A stretch of 18,052 nucleotides of DNA. Origin: Alphaproteobacteria bacterium (GTDB taxonomy: Bacteria; Pseudomonadota; Alphaproteobacteria; Micavibrionales; UBA1664). Every line of letters begins with the position of its first letter. Within the stretch, counting starts at the first letter, position 1. The translations under genes and the position numbers were made by a program. The stretch covers positions 1-18,052 of the forward strand of contig JAUHXB010000001.1 of NCBI GenBank assembly GCA_030427215.1, in the 5' to 3' direction. Below the pieces are notes generated by a model. That model ran no database searches. It was not told the origin of the DNA and was given only the letters and a program-made list of their open reading frames with translations. Below, piece after piece: positions 1-7,319 of the stretch.

Positions 1-417
1 TGTTTCAAATGAAAATTGAACATCCGCTGTTGTGATGCGCGATCCATCATGGAATATCGCATTGGGGTTTAGGGTGAATGTAATGGATGACCGATCATCA
101 GGCATGCTCACCTTTTCCGCAATCACACCATAAAGGCCAAAGGGTTCATCCCAAACACGGCGCATCAACGGGTCATTAATCATGTGCAACCCTTGCGCAG
201 GTTTGCCCTTCATCGTGTTATCGTTCAATGTATCGAACGTCCCAATCGCACATTGAGTTAATTTTCCGCCCTTTGTTGCCGATGGATTGGCGTATGGTAA
301 ATGGGTGAATTCTGCATCATTTTTTGGCGCGCCATGCATTGCAATGGCGTGGGTTGGTTCATTTGCATGGGCCGTAAATGAAAGTAATAGCGTTAAAAAA
401 GCGAATAGCCTAAACAT
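1..417 (-). CDS. Extracellular solute-binding protein, family 5 (YejA-like), N-terminal part
   Basis: This is the first 139 codons of a periplasmic peptide-type ABC transporter binding protein; the rest lies beyond the left edge. I read it directly from the minus strand. A signal peptide is visible (MFRLFAFLTLLLSFTAHA, then NEPTHA). The family-5 landmarks follow: HAIAMHGAPK, LPYANPSATKGGKL, GTFDTLND, WDEPFGLYGVIAEKV, PDDRSSITFTLNP and FHDGSRITTADVQFSFE. The order and wording resemble the YejA/oligopeptide branch, which captures peptides and hands them to an inner-membrane permease; the actual ligand cannot be told from this part. The ATG shares one base with the upstream kinase stop (TGATG) and has no clear Shine-Dalgarno sequence, so it is probably translated by coupling with the kinase. 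Family assignment is strong; substrate is open. Confidence 0.88.
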   Translation of the reverse strand, partial: MFRLFAFLTLLLSFTAHANEPTHAIAMHGAPKNDAEFTHLPYANPSATKGGKLTQCAIGTFDTLNDNTMKGKPAQGLHMINDPLMRRVWDEPFGLYGVIAEKVSMPDDRSSITFTLNPNAIFHDGSRITTADVQFSFET

Positions 418-1388
418 CAAACAAAATCTTTATAATCGATTTGAGGGCGGGGGCCGATATGGGCTATCACTTCCGCCGCCGCCTTTGCTGCCAATTCTCC
501 GCATTTTGTCATGTCGAACCCTTGCGTATATCCATACAAGAATCCTGCGGCGAATTGATCGCCTGCGCCTGTTAAATCTTTGACAGTGACACCATCAACG
601 GGTGACACTTTTGTTTGATCACCATTCAACGCAATCATCGCGCCATTTGCACCGCGGGTGGAGACAACGACCTTACATTTATCCGCAGCCATTTTAAACG
701 CATCATCAATATTATCCGTGTCAAACAACGCGCATAATTCAGGTTCATTGCCGAATAAAATATCAACATGATTTTCAACCAAATCCAAAAAATCCGCCTT
801 GTGACGATTCACGCAAAAACTGTCCGATAATGTTAAGGCGACTTCTTTGCCTGCATCACGGGCAATTTCTGATGCTTTGTAATAGGCGGCCTTGGCGGGA
901 TCTTTATCAAATAAATACCCCTCCATATAGGTCACTTTTGAATTTGAAATCAAAATGGCATCCACATGCTCAACCGATAATTCGGTACAGGCACCAAGGA
1001 ATGTATTCATTGATCGCTCGCCATCAGGCGTAATGAAAATAAAGCTTCGTGCTGTTTCTTGCCCGCCAATATAACGCGGCGTGTTGAATATTAAATCAAG
1101 GCTTTGTAAATCATGAGCGAAAATATCACCCAATTGATCATTGGCAACAAGGCCAATATAAGCCCCCTTCCCACCAAATGAGGCGATACCCGCCATGGTG
1201 TTTGCCGCCGATCCACCAGACACTTCAGTCGCATTTTTTTGCGCGGCGTATAATTCTTTTGCGCGGGCCTCATCGATCAGCGTCATTGATCCTTTTTCAA
1301 TTTTATAATCAATTAAGAATTGGTCTTCGCAAGGGGCAAGAACATCAACAATCGCGTTACCTATCCCTGTCACATCATAAATACTCAT
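417..1388 (-). CDS. PfkB/ribokinase-family kinase, probable adenosine kinase
   Basis: A cytoplasmic sugar or nucleoside kinase of the ribokinase fold, 323 residues, a normal length for the family. Visible landmarks are the N-terminal GIGNAIVDVLAP (about 8-19), the substrate-side glycine pair and Asn in VSGGSAANTMAG (about 57-67), the NEPE motif (about 214-217), and the C-terminal anion-hole/catalytic signature DLTGAGDQFAAGF (about 271-283), with D277 as the expected base. Alphaproteobacterial proteins of this type are usually named adenosine kinase (ATP + adenosine to AMP), but other nucleosides or sugars cannot be excluded. The ATG is preceded by only a weak purine stretch. The stop overlaps the start of the solute-binding protein by one base, which suggests a shared transcript and perhaps uptake followed by phosphorylation, though that link is inference. 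It diverges from the TetR-like gene over a 48-base gap. Confidence 0.85.
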   Translation of the reverse strand: MSIYDVTGIGNAIVDVLAPCEDQFLIDYKIEKGSMTLIDEARAKELYAAQKNATEVSGGSAANTMAGIASFGGKGAYIGLVANDQLGDIFAHDLQSLDLIFNTPRYIGGQETARSFIFITPDGERSMNTFLGACTELSVEHVDAILISNSKVTYMEGYLFDKDPAKAAYYKASEIARDAGKEVALTLSDSFCVNRHKADFLDLVENHVDILFGNEPELCALFDTDNIDDAFKMAADKCKVVVSTRGANGAMIALNGDQTKVSPVDGVTVKDLTGAGDQFAAGFLYGYTQGFDMTKCGELAAKAAAEVIAHIGPRPQIDYKDFV

Positions 1389-1424
1389 GGCTTTTTACGG
1401 TCTTTCTTTTTTATCATTCAACGC

Positions 1425-1430
1425 TATAGT
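1425..1430 (+). promoter_or_regulatory. Candidate -10 box (TATAGT) of the TetR-like gene
   Basis: TATAGT ends six bases before the ATG at 1437, so transcription would begin at or next to the start codon. No Shine-Dalgarno sequence precedes the ATG and no good -35 box is visible at 16-18 bases. The call therefore rests on the -10 match and its position, and is tentative. Confidence 0.35.
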
Positions 1431-1436
1431 TGTGGC

Positions 1437-2015
1437 ATGACAAAGGCACAAGTTCAAGAGATCATCGATACAAAAGACGCACTTATCCAATCCATGTTGA
1501 GTGTGGCGGCGATGCGTCCATGGGATGACATTGAAATTACGGATATTATCACTCACGCGCAATGTGATAACGATATTGCGCATGTTTTGTTTTCCGATAA
1601 ACAGGCCGTGTTATCGGCCTATGGTGCGCAAATCGATCAACGCTTGGCAGATGACTTAAAAGGATCATTTGGTGAAACGGATGATGATAAAGACCGTTTG
1701 TTTGATGTTATGATGGAACGGTTTGAAATTTTAAATGAAAACCGCGCAGGCGTTGTATCCATTTTAAATACGGTGACAATGGACCCTAAACAGGGGATAA
1801 AAAATTTACCTCAACTGTGTCAATCGGTGACAAATATGGTTGATATTGCGGGTGTCGATTATGAAGGGTGGAAAAATTACATTAAAATACCTGCATTAAC
1901 AGGTGTTTATTTGAAATCTTTGCGGACATGGGTAAATGACAATTCCGACGATATGGCCGCGACAATGGCGTCACTTGATAAAGGATTAGGCTATTTATCG
2001 TTTATCAAATCCTGA
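1437..2015 (+). CDS. TetR-family-like regulator with degenerate DNA-binding helix
   Basis: A 192-residue, mostly helical protein starting MTKAQVQEII. The first 60 residues follow the TetR N-terminal layout: a helix, an xxEITDIITHAQ segment, then LFSDKQAVLSAY where typical members have YxxFxSKexLl. The usual Gly-Val-Ser/Thr-x-Gly turn and the Tyr of the recognition helix are missing (CDNDIAHVLF instead), so DNA binding is uncertain. The C-terminal part (LFDVMMERFEILNENRAG, then LKSLRTWVNDNSDDMAATMASLDKGL) matches what I remember of a small alphaproteobacterial TetR/COQ9-like group. An in-frame ATG lies 39 codons upstream, inside the kinase gene on the other strand. I prefer 1437 because it sits at the TetR domain boundary and just after a -10 box. 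The 3' end overlaps the convergent Mur ligase gene by 25 bases. Confidence 0.72.
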   Translation: MTKAQVQEIIDTKDALIQSMLSVAAMRPWDDIEITDIITHAQCDNDIAHVLFSDKQAVLSAYGAQIDQRLADDLKGSFGETDDDKDRLFDVMMERFEILNENRAGVVSILNTVTMDPKQGIKNLPQLCQSVTNMVDIAGVDYEGWKNYIKIPALTGVYLKSLRTWVNDNSDDMAATMASLDKGLGYLSFIKS

Positions 2016-3298
2016 TAAATATCACGCGCCATTTCACGCAAGGAATCATCCCGCGCACCCATAATACAAATAATATCTTCTGGCTTAGCTTGTTTTAAAA
2101 TCTCTTTTTTTATGTTTGATTTTTCAGGATAATAATTTGCATTTATGCCCTTTTCTTTCAGTGGATTTATAATATCCAATGATGAAATATCCTGATCAAC
2201 CGTTCCACCGAAATATAAAATATCGGGCATAAAGAACAAATCATCATCGGTTAAATATTTTGCAAATACGGATATTAATTCGTCTCTATGATCCCGTGTT
2301 GGTTTAAACCCATGCGGTTGATACATTAAAACAAGGCGCTTCCTTTCTTCTTTTAATGTCTTCAAACCCGCTTCAATCTTATCAGGGTTATGGCCAAAAT
2401 CATCAATCACCGTTATATTGTTGGTTTTTCCAATCACTTCCAAACGACTTGTGATCCCCTTAAATTCGTTCAGCGCGTTTTTTGCATTATCGGGATTTAT
2501 GCCTAAAATTTCAGCAACCCTTAACGCCGCCATCGCATTGGAAATATTATGTTTTCCTGGAACAGCAAGCGATAAAGCGTCGACATTATCCTCCACCGAA
2601 TAGGTTAGTGCATCAGGGTAATCATTGATAAGAGTGCGGACATTTGGGCAATCTCTATTCAAAATTTGATAATCAGATTGATCCAAAAATTGTTTAAAGA
2701 TTGCCATCAATTCATTTAAATCTTTATGGTCTTCCGAAATATTGGTTAAAACGGCAATATGGGGCGTGAATAATGCGACTGTTCCATCACTTTCATCCGT
2801 TTCGGCAACGATGGTATCACCTTGACCAGTGACCGCATTATCGCGGTCGAAATTAATCATGCCGCCACCATTAATGATTGAAGGATTAACGCCGCATTCA
2901 GATAACATCCACCCAACCATCCCCGTAACAGTCGATTTTCCGTTCGTCCCGGCGACACAAATTGATTGTGATGCATTGCAGATTTCGGCCAACAACTCCG
3001 CCCTTTTTATAATCGGGATATTGATATCTTTTGCCCTTTGAACGTCTGGAATTTTTGGTTCAACAGCGCTTGAAACAACCAAATAATCGATTTCATCAGT
3101 TACGGCCGACCCATCTTGTGGCATCATTTGAACACCGGCGTTTTTCAAATCTTGAAAATGGTTTTCAAAACGCCCCACATCGTAATTACGATCCGTGCCA
3201 ATAATGTTGGCACCCTTGGCAAGCATGATTTTCGCAAGGGCGGACATACCGCTGCCCCCCACTCCGCAAAAAACATAGTTTTTATTATGGTTGTGCAT
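1991..3298 (-). CDS. MurC/Mpl-type Mur ligase family protein
   Basis: A 435-residue ATP-dependent Mur ligase. Domain 1 shows the MurC/Mpl Rossmann start CGVGGSGMSALAKIML (about 11-26). Domain 2 has the P-loop VAGTNGKST (115-123) and the metal/phosphate segment ETDESDG (166-172). Domain 3 carries DDFGHNPDKIEA (299-310), YQPHGFKPTRDH (326-337), YFGGTVD (362-368) and MGARDDSL (413-420). Classical MurC and Mpl have GTHGKTT and DDYAHHP or DDFAHHP instead, so this looks like a separate MurC-like clade rather than the cell-division-cluster MurC. The likely reaction is joining an amino acid or peptide to a UDP-MurNAc-type nucleotide in wall synthesis or recycling, but the exact substrate is not shown. 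Its ATG overlaps the stop of the upstream lipoprotein gene by one base (TAATG). Confidence 0.8.
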   Translation of the reverse strand: MHNHNKNYVFCGVGGSGMSALAKIMLAKGANIIGTDRNYDVGRFENHFQDLKNAGVQMMPQDGSAVTDEIDYLVVSSAVEPKIPDVQRAKDINIPIIKRAELLAEICNASQSICVAGTNGKSTVTGMVGWMLSECGVNPSIINGGGMINFDRDNAVTGQGDTIVAETDESDGTVALFTPHIAVLTNISEDHKDLNELMAIFKQFLDQSDYQILNRDCPNVRTLINDYPDALTYSVEDNVDALSLAVPGKHNISNAMAALRVAEILGINPDNAKNALNEFKGITSRLEVIGKTNNITVIDDFGHNPDKIEAGLKTLKEERKRLVLMYQPHGFKPTRDHRDELISVFAKYLTDDDLFFMPDILYFGGTVDQDISSLDIINPLKEKGINANYYPEKSNIKKEILKQAKPEDIICIMGARDDSLREMARDIYQDLINDK

Positions 3299-3918
3299 TA
3301 ATTGAGAGAGAACACTTCAACAGATGTATCGATTAGAGGCGTTGGCTGATTAGATGTCTGGGGGATTAAAACATTATCCTGAAAGGATGGGCGTTCATAA
3401 CTTTCCAATGGAACTGGATAAGATTTTCTATTCATGGTGTGCGTCTTTTTAACAGGGTAGATTTGCTCTGTTTTTTCAGGGCGACTAAATGAATCCTCAG
3501 TCAATGTTTGTGTTTTATATGTCTGGTGTGTAATGCGCTCTGGTTCAACACGGAAACCATTTTGACGCGATCCATTTTCAATTTTTGAAAAATCAACAAT
3601 GATATTTTCAGGATAGCGGAAATAACCGTAATTGATAGCCGATTCCAAAATCACAACACGTCGTCGATCAGAAAAGTTATCATCACAATCAACCTTAAGA
3701 TCTTCATCATCTCGTTCAATTACTGTTGTTCCGGGTGCCGATAACTGATAGCGGTTATGCTTTGTTGATAAAGTACAAAAGGCCTCATCAGTTCCTATAA
3801 GGTCAATCGTTAGTTTTTGTGACGTATTGATATAATAGCTGTCGCAAGCATTGAGAATAAAAAGGAAAGGGAATAAAAATATAAGGAATCGCATAATATA
3901 TAATTTATCACGATTCAT
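3298..3918 (-). CDS. Putative lipoprotein with PEGA-like segment, function unknown
   Basis: Up to 206 residues. A hydrophobic signal ends in a lipobox, LFILNAC, with the lipidated Cys at residue 25 of the long form. The mature protein starts CDS; Asp at +2 favours inner-membrane retention in E. coli, a rule that need not hold here. The middle (CTLSTKHNRYQLSAPGTTV, then RDDEDLKVDC) resembles PEGA-like surface segments with two Cys that could pair. The C-terminal third is polar and looks disordered (Gln, Pro, Ser, Thr). Two starts are possible: the ATG at 3918, which lies eight bases after a TATAAA box, or the ATG at 3894 (MRFLIFLF), which gives a more compact signal peptide. Neither has a Shine-Dalgarno sequence. 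It is coupled to the downstream Mur ligase by a one-base overlap, so an envelope role is likely, but I cannot name the protein. Confidence 0.7.
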   Translation of the reverse strand: MNRDKLYIMRFLIFLFPFLFILNACDSYYINTSQKLTIDLIGTDEAFCTLSTKHNRYQLSAPGTTVIERDDEDLKVDCDDNFSDRRRVVILESAINYGYFRYPENIIVDFSKIENGSRQNGFRVEPERITHQTYKTQTLTEDSFSRPEKTEQIYPVKKTHTMNRKSYPVPLESYERPSFQDNVLIPQTSNQPTPLIDTSVEVFSLN

Positions 3919-3926
3919 GTATTTCG

Positions 3927-3932
3927 TTTATA
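3927..3932 (-). promoter_or_regulatory. Candidate -10 box (TATAAA) of the lipoprotein/Mur ligase pair
   Basis: Read on the minus strand, TATAAA is followed by eight bases and then the ATG at 3918, which would give a leaderless or nearly leaderless transcript. The best hexamer 17 bases upstream (AAGGCA) is a poor -35 match. The box lies in the 48-base gap after cpoB. Tentative. Confidence 0.35.
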
Positions 3933-3966
3933 GGCTTTTTTAAATCAAGTGCCTTAGAATAAGGAG

Positions 3967-4827
3967 TTATGCCCCGCATCCATATGCCTGTTTTTCCTCA
4001 TCGGCTTTTGTAATGACTGACTGCGCGGTAGGGAAGCGTTTTTCAACTTCGTTCAATGTGAGGCAGGCCTCTTCATTCATATTCTGTCCCTTTAACGACA
4101 TTGCCAATTTTAACAAAACATCTGGCGCTTTACTTCCTTCTGGGTGATCTTTAAAGGCGCGAGCAAACGATCTTGAGGCAGATTGATAATCCTCACGAGC
4201 GTAAAATGTTTCACCCAACCAATATTTGGCATTTTCAACCAAAGAATGGTCTGGATATTGTGCAATAAAACTTTCAAAGCTGGATTGAGCCGAAGCGTAG
4301 TCATCATTTTGCAAAAATGAAAAGGCCCTGTCATATAACCCTGCCGGTGTTTCTTTATTGTCATTGTCATTGTTATTCTGATTTAATGTTCCCAATTGAT
4401 AAGGCGCATTATCGACAACAAGTGCATCTGATGCCACCCCGTTATTGATTGATGGCGCCAGCGGTTGAGCCTGAATTGATGGTGGGTTTATTGTATTGGC
4501 CGCGGATGACGCCTGCCCCATTTTTTCTTCGACTTGACGCACGCGATAGCTGTTTTCTTCGATCATTCCGGTTAGGCGTCGCAATTGGTCTTCAATTTGA
4601 TTAAGACGCAATTCCATGGATGCCGTTTGTGAATTATCAACACCGCCACCTATTTGTGGGGGGGCAACATCGCCTTTAAACACGGATCGCGATAAGGTTT
4701 GCATTTCACGTTCCATGCGATCAAGGCGTGCTTGAATAGAATTAATGTTTTGCGCACACGCAACGGCAGGGATAAGCATTGTCCCTGCAATCAATCCACC
4801 GAGAATAAAGTTCTTTTTATTGAACAA
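3967..4827 (-). CDS. cpoB: Cell division coordinator CpoB (YbgF) of the Tol-Pal system
   Basis: A 286-residue periplasmic protein. A signal peptide runs from MFNKKNFILGGLIAG to a likely cut after ACA near residue 25. Two heptad-rich stretches (about 28-48 and 70-102) fit the trimerising coiled coil of CpoB. A low-complexity Asn/Asp/Pro linker follows (about 115-160). The C-terminal TPR domain (about 163-265) contains LYDRAFSFLQNDDYASAQ, NAKYWLGETFYAREDY and the conserved KAPDVLLKLAMSL. In E. coli CpoB links peptidoglycan synthesis with outer-membrane constriction during division. The start is TTG at 4827, nested in the last codons of pal. There is no usable ATG before residue 17, and a stop lies two codons upstream. 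An AGAAGG box inside pal sits ten bases before the TTG. Confidence 0.9.
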   Translation of the reverse strand: MFNKKNFILGGLIAGTMLIPAVACAQNINSIQARLDRMEREMQTLSRSVFKGDVAPPQIGGGVDNSQTASMELRLNQIEDQLRRLTGMIEENSYRVRQVEEKMGQASSAANTINPPSIQAQPLAPSINNGVASDALVVDNAPYQLGTLNQNNNDNDNKETPAGLYDRAFSFLQNDDYASAQSSFESFIAQYPDHSLVENAKYWLGETFYAREDYQSASRSFARAFKDHPEGSKAPDVLLKLAMSLKGQNMNEEACLTLNEVEKRFPTAQSVITKADEEKQAYGCGA

Positions 4828-5359
4828 CTGTTACTGACCTTCTATTTCTGGCCCAGCTTTCGGCATTAGATCCCAACATATCTGGGCGTTCTTTCCCGTA
4901 TGAAATTGTTGAAACACGGCGTGGATCAACCCCTAAAGATATAAGGTAATTTTTCGCCGCATTGGCACGACGATCACCTAAAGCCAAGTTATATTCACGT
5001 GTTCCACGTTCGTCCGCATGGCCTTCGACAACCACGTTGACTGATGGATATTGACGCATCCATTGTGCCTGTAACTCTAGTTGCGAAATTGCCTCTGGTG
5101 TGAGGGTAAAGCTGTCATAACCAAAAAACACACGGTCCCCAACATTGACTGATAAATCTTCCTGAGATCCAGGCGCTGCAGATCCGAAGGCTTGCGATTC
5201 GAACCCCTGAACAGGAACGGATGGAACATTCTGGTCAACAATATTGGGTTGTTCATTAGGGAATAATTCATCCCCATATGGCTTTAGCTCTTCGTCAGAA
5301 GAACAAGCGGCCAATGACACTGATAAAATTGATGCCGCTATTAATAACGATTTACGCAT
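4817..5359 (-). CDS. pal: Peptidoglycan-associated outer-membrane lipoprotein Pal
   Basis: A 180-residue lipoprotein. The signal peptide MRKSLLIAASILSVSLAAC ends in a clear lipobox (LAAC, Cys19) followed by Ser-Ser-Asp, which suits outer-membrane sorting. An acidic, proline-rich linker leads to an OmpA-type peptidoglycan-binding domain (about 73-180) with VFFGYDSFTL, the ligand-binding EGHADERGTREYN (about 112-124) and LALGDRRA. The start was chosen because AAGGAG lies seven bases before this ATG; an ATG 26 codons upstream lacks both a ribosome site and a signal sequence. Pal anchors the outer membrane to the wall and works with the TolQRAB machine. cpoB follows with an 11-base overlap. In most relatives tolB precedes pal; here a SirB1-family gene does. 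Confidence 0.95.
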   Translation of the reverse strand: MRKSLLIAASILSVSLAACSSDEELKPYGDELFPNEQPNIVDQNVPSVPVQGFESQAFGSAAPGSQEDLSVNVGDRVFFGYDSFTLTPEAISQLELQAQWMRQYPSVNVVVEGHADERGTREYNLALGDRRANAAKNYLISLGVDPRRVSTISYGKERPDMLGSNAESWARNRRSVTVVQ

Positions 5360-5366
5360 AGTAAAA

Positions 5367-5372
5367 CTCCTT
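5367..5372 (-). promoter_or_regulatory. Shine-Dalgarno of pal
   Basis: AAGGAG on the minus strand, seven bases before the ATG at 5359. It is one of the few strong ribosome sites in this window and decides the start of pal over the longer open frame reaching 5437. Confidence 0.8.
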
Positions 5373-5468
5373 AAGTAAGTAAACAAGAATAAGGATGGAT
5401 GAATCTGTTCCCCCTCGCAAGGGAAATCTTGTGGCATTTTCGTGACATTTCTTCATTCACATGTTGGA

Positions 5469-6323
5469 TCAATTCAATCTTAATCGTAATTGGTTTAAAA
5501 AATCTTGTGCCTCTTGACGGTCATATGGTTCGGCGGTGTTATCAATATAGATTTTGATATTGTCTATTGCCGCGTGCACTTGATCCAATCGTGCATATAA
5601 AACGGCCTTATCCAGATTTAATCGATGATCCTGTGGCGCGATTAAGGCCATACGATGCACAATAACCAGCGCATCATCGTAATTTTCAGCATCAATATGA
5701 CGATATTTTAAATTATTTTGAAACCGTAAAAGGGTATCGCGATTAGTACAGGGCGTATAATAATTATTGGATAATTCCGCATATTCCCCAACAATATTTT
5801 TGAGAATCAGGCGTAGGTCCTTTGCTTCCAATATTTGGCAAGATTGAAATGGATCAATTAAAACACGCGCACCCTCTTTTTCCAAACGCATCATAAAATG
5901 ACCCGGAAAATTAATACCATCGGCGTGCCACCCCATTGATCGACAGAGCGATATTGCAATAATACATAGGGATATGGGCAACCCTTTTCGCCGTGACATG
6001 ACATTGAATAAATTGATATTATCTAAATTATCGTAATCCTTATCATCGCCGCAGAAATTACAAATATCCACCATGATCATTTTTAATGCCTGCGCCTGCA
6101 CAAAGACAGAATCCGAATTTTCCTTGGCGCATAAATTATCATAGATGTCTTTGAATTCAACCTTAAGCGCATGAATGTGGTCATTAAATTGCACCGGATC
6201 AACCGTAGGCGTATTGAGGTAAGAAAAGGCAATTGCGACATTGAGAATATCGATGTCACCATCATTTAACGATCCTATACTCTGTAGGTAATTTTCCGCC
6301 GCCGTTTCATTATCAAAAATCAT
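5469..6323 (-). CDS. SirB1-family transglutaminase-like/TPR protein
   Basis: A 284-residue protein with the SirB1 layout. The N-terminal transglutaminase-like region has YDNLDNINLFNVMSRRKG (about 97-114), LPISL, MGWHADGINFPGHFMMRL (about 130-147) and the later LIDPF (about 155-159). After that come two helical repeats resembling TPRs (LLRFQNNLKYRHIDAENYDDAL; HRLNLDKAVLYARLDQ). His142 and Asp157 sit where family members keep them. No Cys occupies an obvious nucleophile position, so catalysis is doubtful. The molecular role of SirB1-type proteins is poorly defined. No signal peptide is seen, so it is presumably cytoplasmic. Its ATG shares one base with the stop of the BON lipoprotein gene (TAATG), making it the last gene of the rsmI-yraN-BON-sirB1 string. 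Confidence 0.82.
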   Translation of the reverse strand: MIFDNETAAENYLQSIGSLNDGDIDILNVAIAFSYLNTPTVDPVQFNDHIHALKVEFKDIYDNLCAKENSDSVFVQAQALKMIMVDICNFCGDDKDYDNLDNINLFNVMSRRKGLPISLCIIAISLCRSMGWHADGINFPGHFMMRLEKEGARVLIDPFQSCQILEAKDLRLILKNIVGEYAELSNNYYTPCTNRDTLLRFQNNLKYRHIDAENYDDALVIVHRMALIAPQDHRLNLDKAVLYARLDQVHAAIDNIKIYIDNTAEPYDRQEAQDFLNQLRLRLN

Positions 6324-6961
6324 TAAAAGTCGGCAGATTGCGTTATGACCGGATCATTGACACTTTCCAAACTTTGGCCCGCCATTTTGACATAGGATAT
6401 CACTTGTTGGACATAGGAAGTATTGCGCGCATGGTCAATCACGGCATTCAATTCCGCACGATCTTGGGCAATACCCATCAAATAAACAACGGATTGAACC
6501 GTATCAATTGTGTAATTGATGGATTGGACATCCCCATCAAAAATAAGCTTTGCCCGCAAAGAATTTGTAATGAATGCATCTCTTGCATAACCTGTTATTC
6601 CTTCGCCTTCGGCTACTCGAACTTCATTAATAACTTGGGTCACACCTTTGGGTTGCCACGCCAAACGAATGGCCTCTACCCTATGATCTGGGTTTTGAAC
6701 AACGCCTGTAACCAAAACCCGTCCCTGTTCAACCGTATGATTCAATTTTAAAAATGCCTCGGTGTCATATTTGAACCATAAATCATTAATTTCAAAGGCA
6801 ATACGTGTATCAATCGCCGTTTGTTGTATACCGCCTTCACGCGCGGCGGCAATTCCACCAACCGCACCCGCAGATGTTGCAACACCAACGGCACTGCACC
6901 CACTCATCATCATGAATGATATTAAAACGAGTAATAAAGAAGTCAGTTTTCTAAAAGGCAT
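6323..6961 (-). CDS. BON-domain outer-membrane lipoprotein (DolP/YraP-like)
   Basis: A 212-residue lipoprotein. The signal ends MMMSGC with the lipidated Cys at residue 22 and Ser at +2. A glycine/alanine-rich stretch (AVGVATSAGAVGGIAAA) precedes two BON domains, about 50-117 (core VLVTGVVQNPDHRVEAI, then GVTQVINEVRV) and about 126-193 (NSLRAKLIFDGDV, then VVYLMGIAQDRAEL and VQQVISYVKM). This is the domain order of E. coli DolP (YraP), which binds anionic phospholipid at division sites and supports outer-membrane integrity. The yraN gene lies immediately before it with an 11-base overlap, as the two are also near each other in enterobacteria. Other two-BON proteins such as OsmY are alternatives, but OsmY is not a lipoprotein. 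Orthology to DolP is inferred from architecture and neighbours. Confidence 0.85.
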   Translation of the reverse strand: MPFRKLTSLLLVLISFMMMSGCSAVGVATSAGAVGGIAAAREGGIQQTAIDTRIAFEINDLWFKYDTEAFLKLNHTVEQGRVLVTGVVQNPDHRVEAIRLAWQPKGVTQVINEVRVAEGEGITGYARDAFITNSLRAKLIFDGDVQSINYTIDTVQSVVYLMGIAQDRAELNAVIDHARNTSYVQQVISYVKMAGQSLESVNDPVITQSADF

Positions 6962-7319
6962 TTTGAATATGGTTTATTTTTAAAAATTTATTCACCGCAA
7001 CAACATCAAAGCGATAATCATGAATGACATTAGGCGATTCACGCCTATGCAACAATAAATAATGGTCCGCCGCCCGTCTTATCCTCAATTGAGATTTATT
7101 GTGAACGGCGTGCGCGGCATCATCCATATTTTGCCTGTATTTAACCTCTACAAACACGATTACCTTCCCACGTTTGACGATCAAATCAATCTCGCCCACT
7201 TTTGTTTTATAACGCACGGCCAAAGGGCGATATCCCTTTACCATTAAAATTAAGGCTGCCCAATATTCGGCAATCATTCCAATAAAATATCGCCTATTAA
7301 TCTTTGAGGGTAATCGCAT
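6951..7319 (-). CDS. yraN: YraN/UPF0102 endonuclease-fold protein
   Basis: A 122-residue protein of the UPF0102 family, which has a restriction-endonuclease-like fold and no firmly established role. The signature is clear: GMIAEYWAALILMVKGY (about 14-30, the G-x-x-AE start), then VGEIDLIVKRGKVIVFVEVKYR (about 41-62), with the acidic/lysine residues of a PD-(D/E)xK site (Glu43, Asp45, Glu58, Lys60). No signal peptide is present. The start overlaps the end of rsmI by 23 bases and the 3' end overlaps the BON lipoprotein by 11, so the three genes must share a transcript. No Shine-Dalgarno sequence is seen before the ATG. I keep the longer start because the conserved Gly of the family lies before the second Met. 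The link with rsmI is conserved in many proteobacteria. Confidence 0.88.
   Translation of the reverse strand: MRLPSKINRRYFIGMIAEYWAALILMVKGYRPLAVRYKTKVGEIDLIVKRGKVIVFVEVKYRQNMDDAAHAVHNKSQLRIRRAADHYLLLHRRESPNVIHDYRFDVVAVNKFLKINHIQNAF

Noticed and set aside
287..583. 98-codon plus-strand open frame across the kinase/solute-binding junction
   Set aside because: It lies antisense to two well-supported genes, ends in low-complexity sequence and matches no family.
3950..3966. Small hairpin CCTTA-TTC-TAAGG after cpoB
   Set aside because: The stem is five mostly A-T pairs with a three-base loop and no downstream T run, so it is too weak for a terminator.
5405..5425. Inverted repeat CCCT...AGGG between the SirB1 gene and pal, considered as a terminator
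   Set aside because: The stem is only four to five pairs and no T tract follows on either strand.
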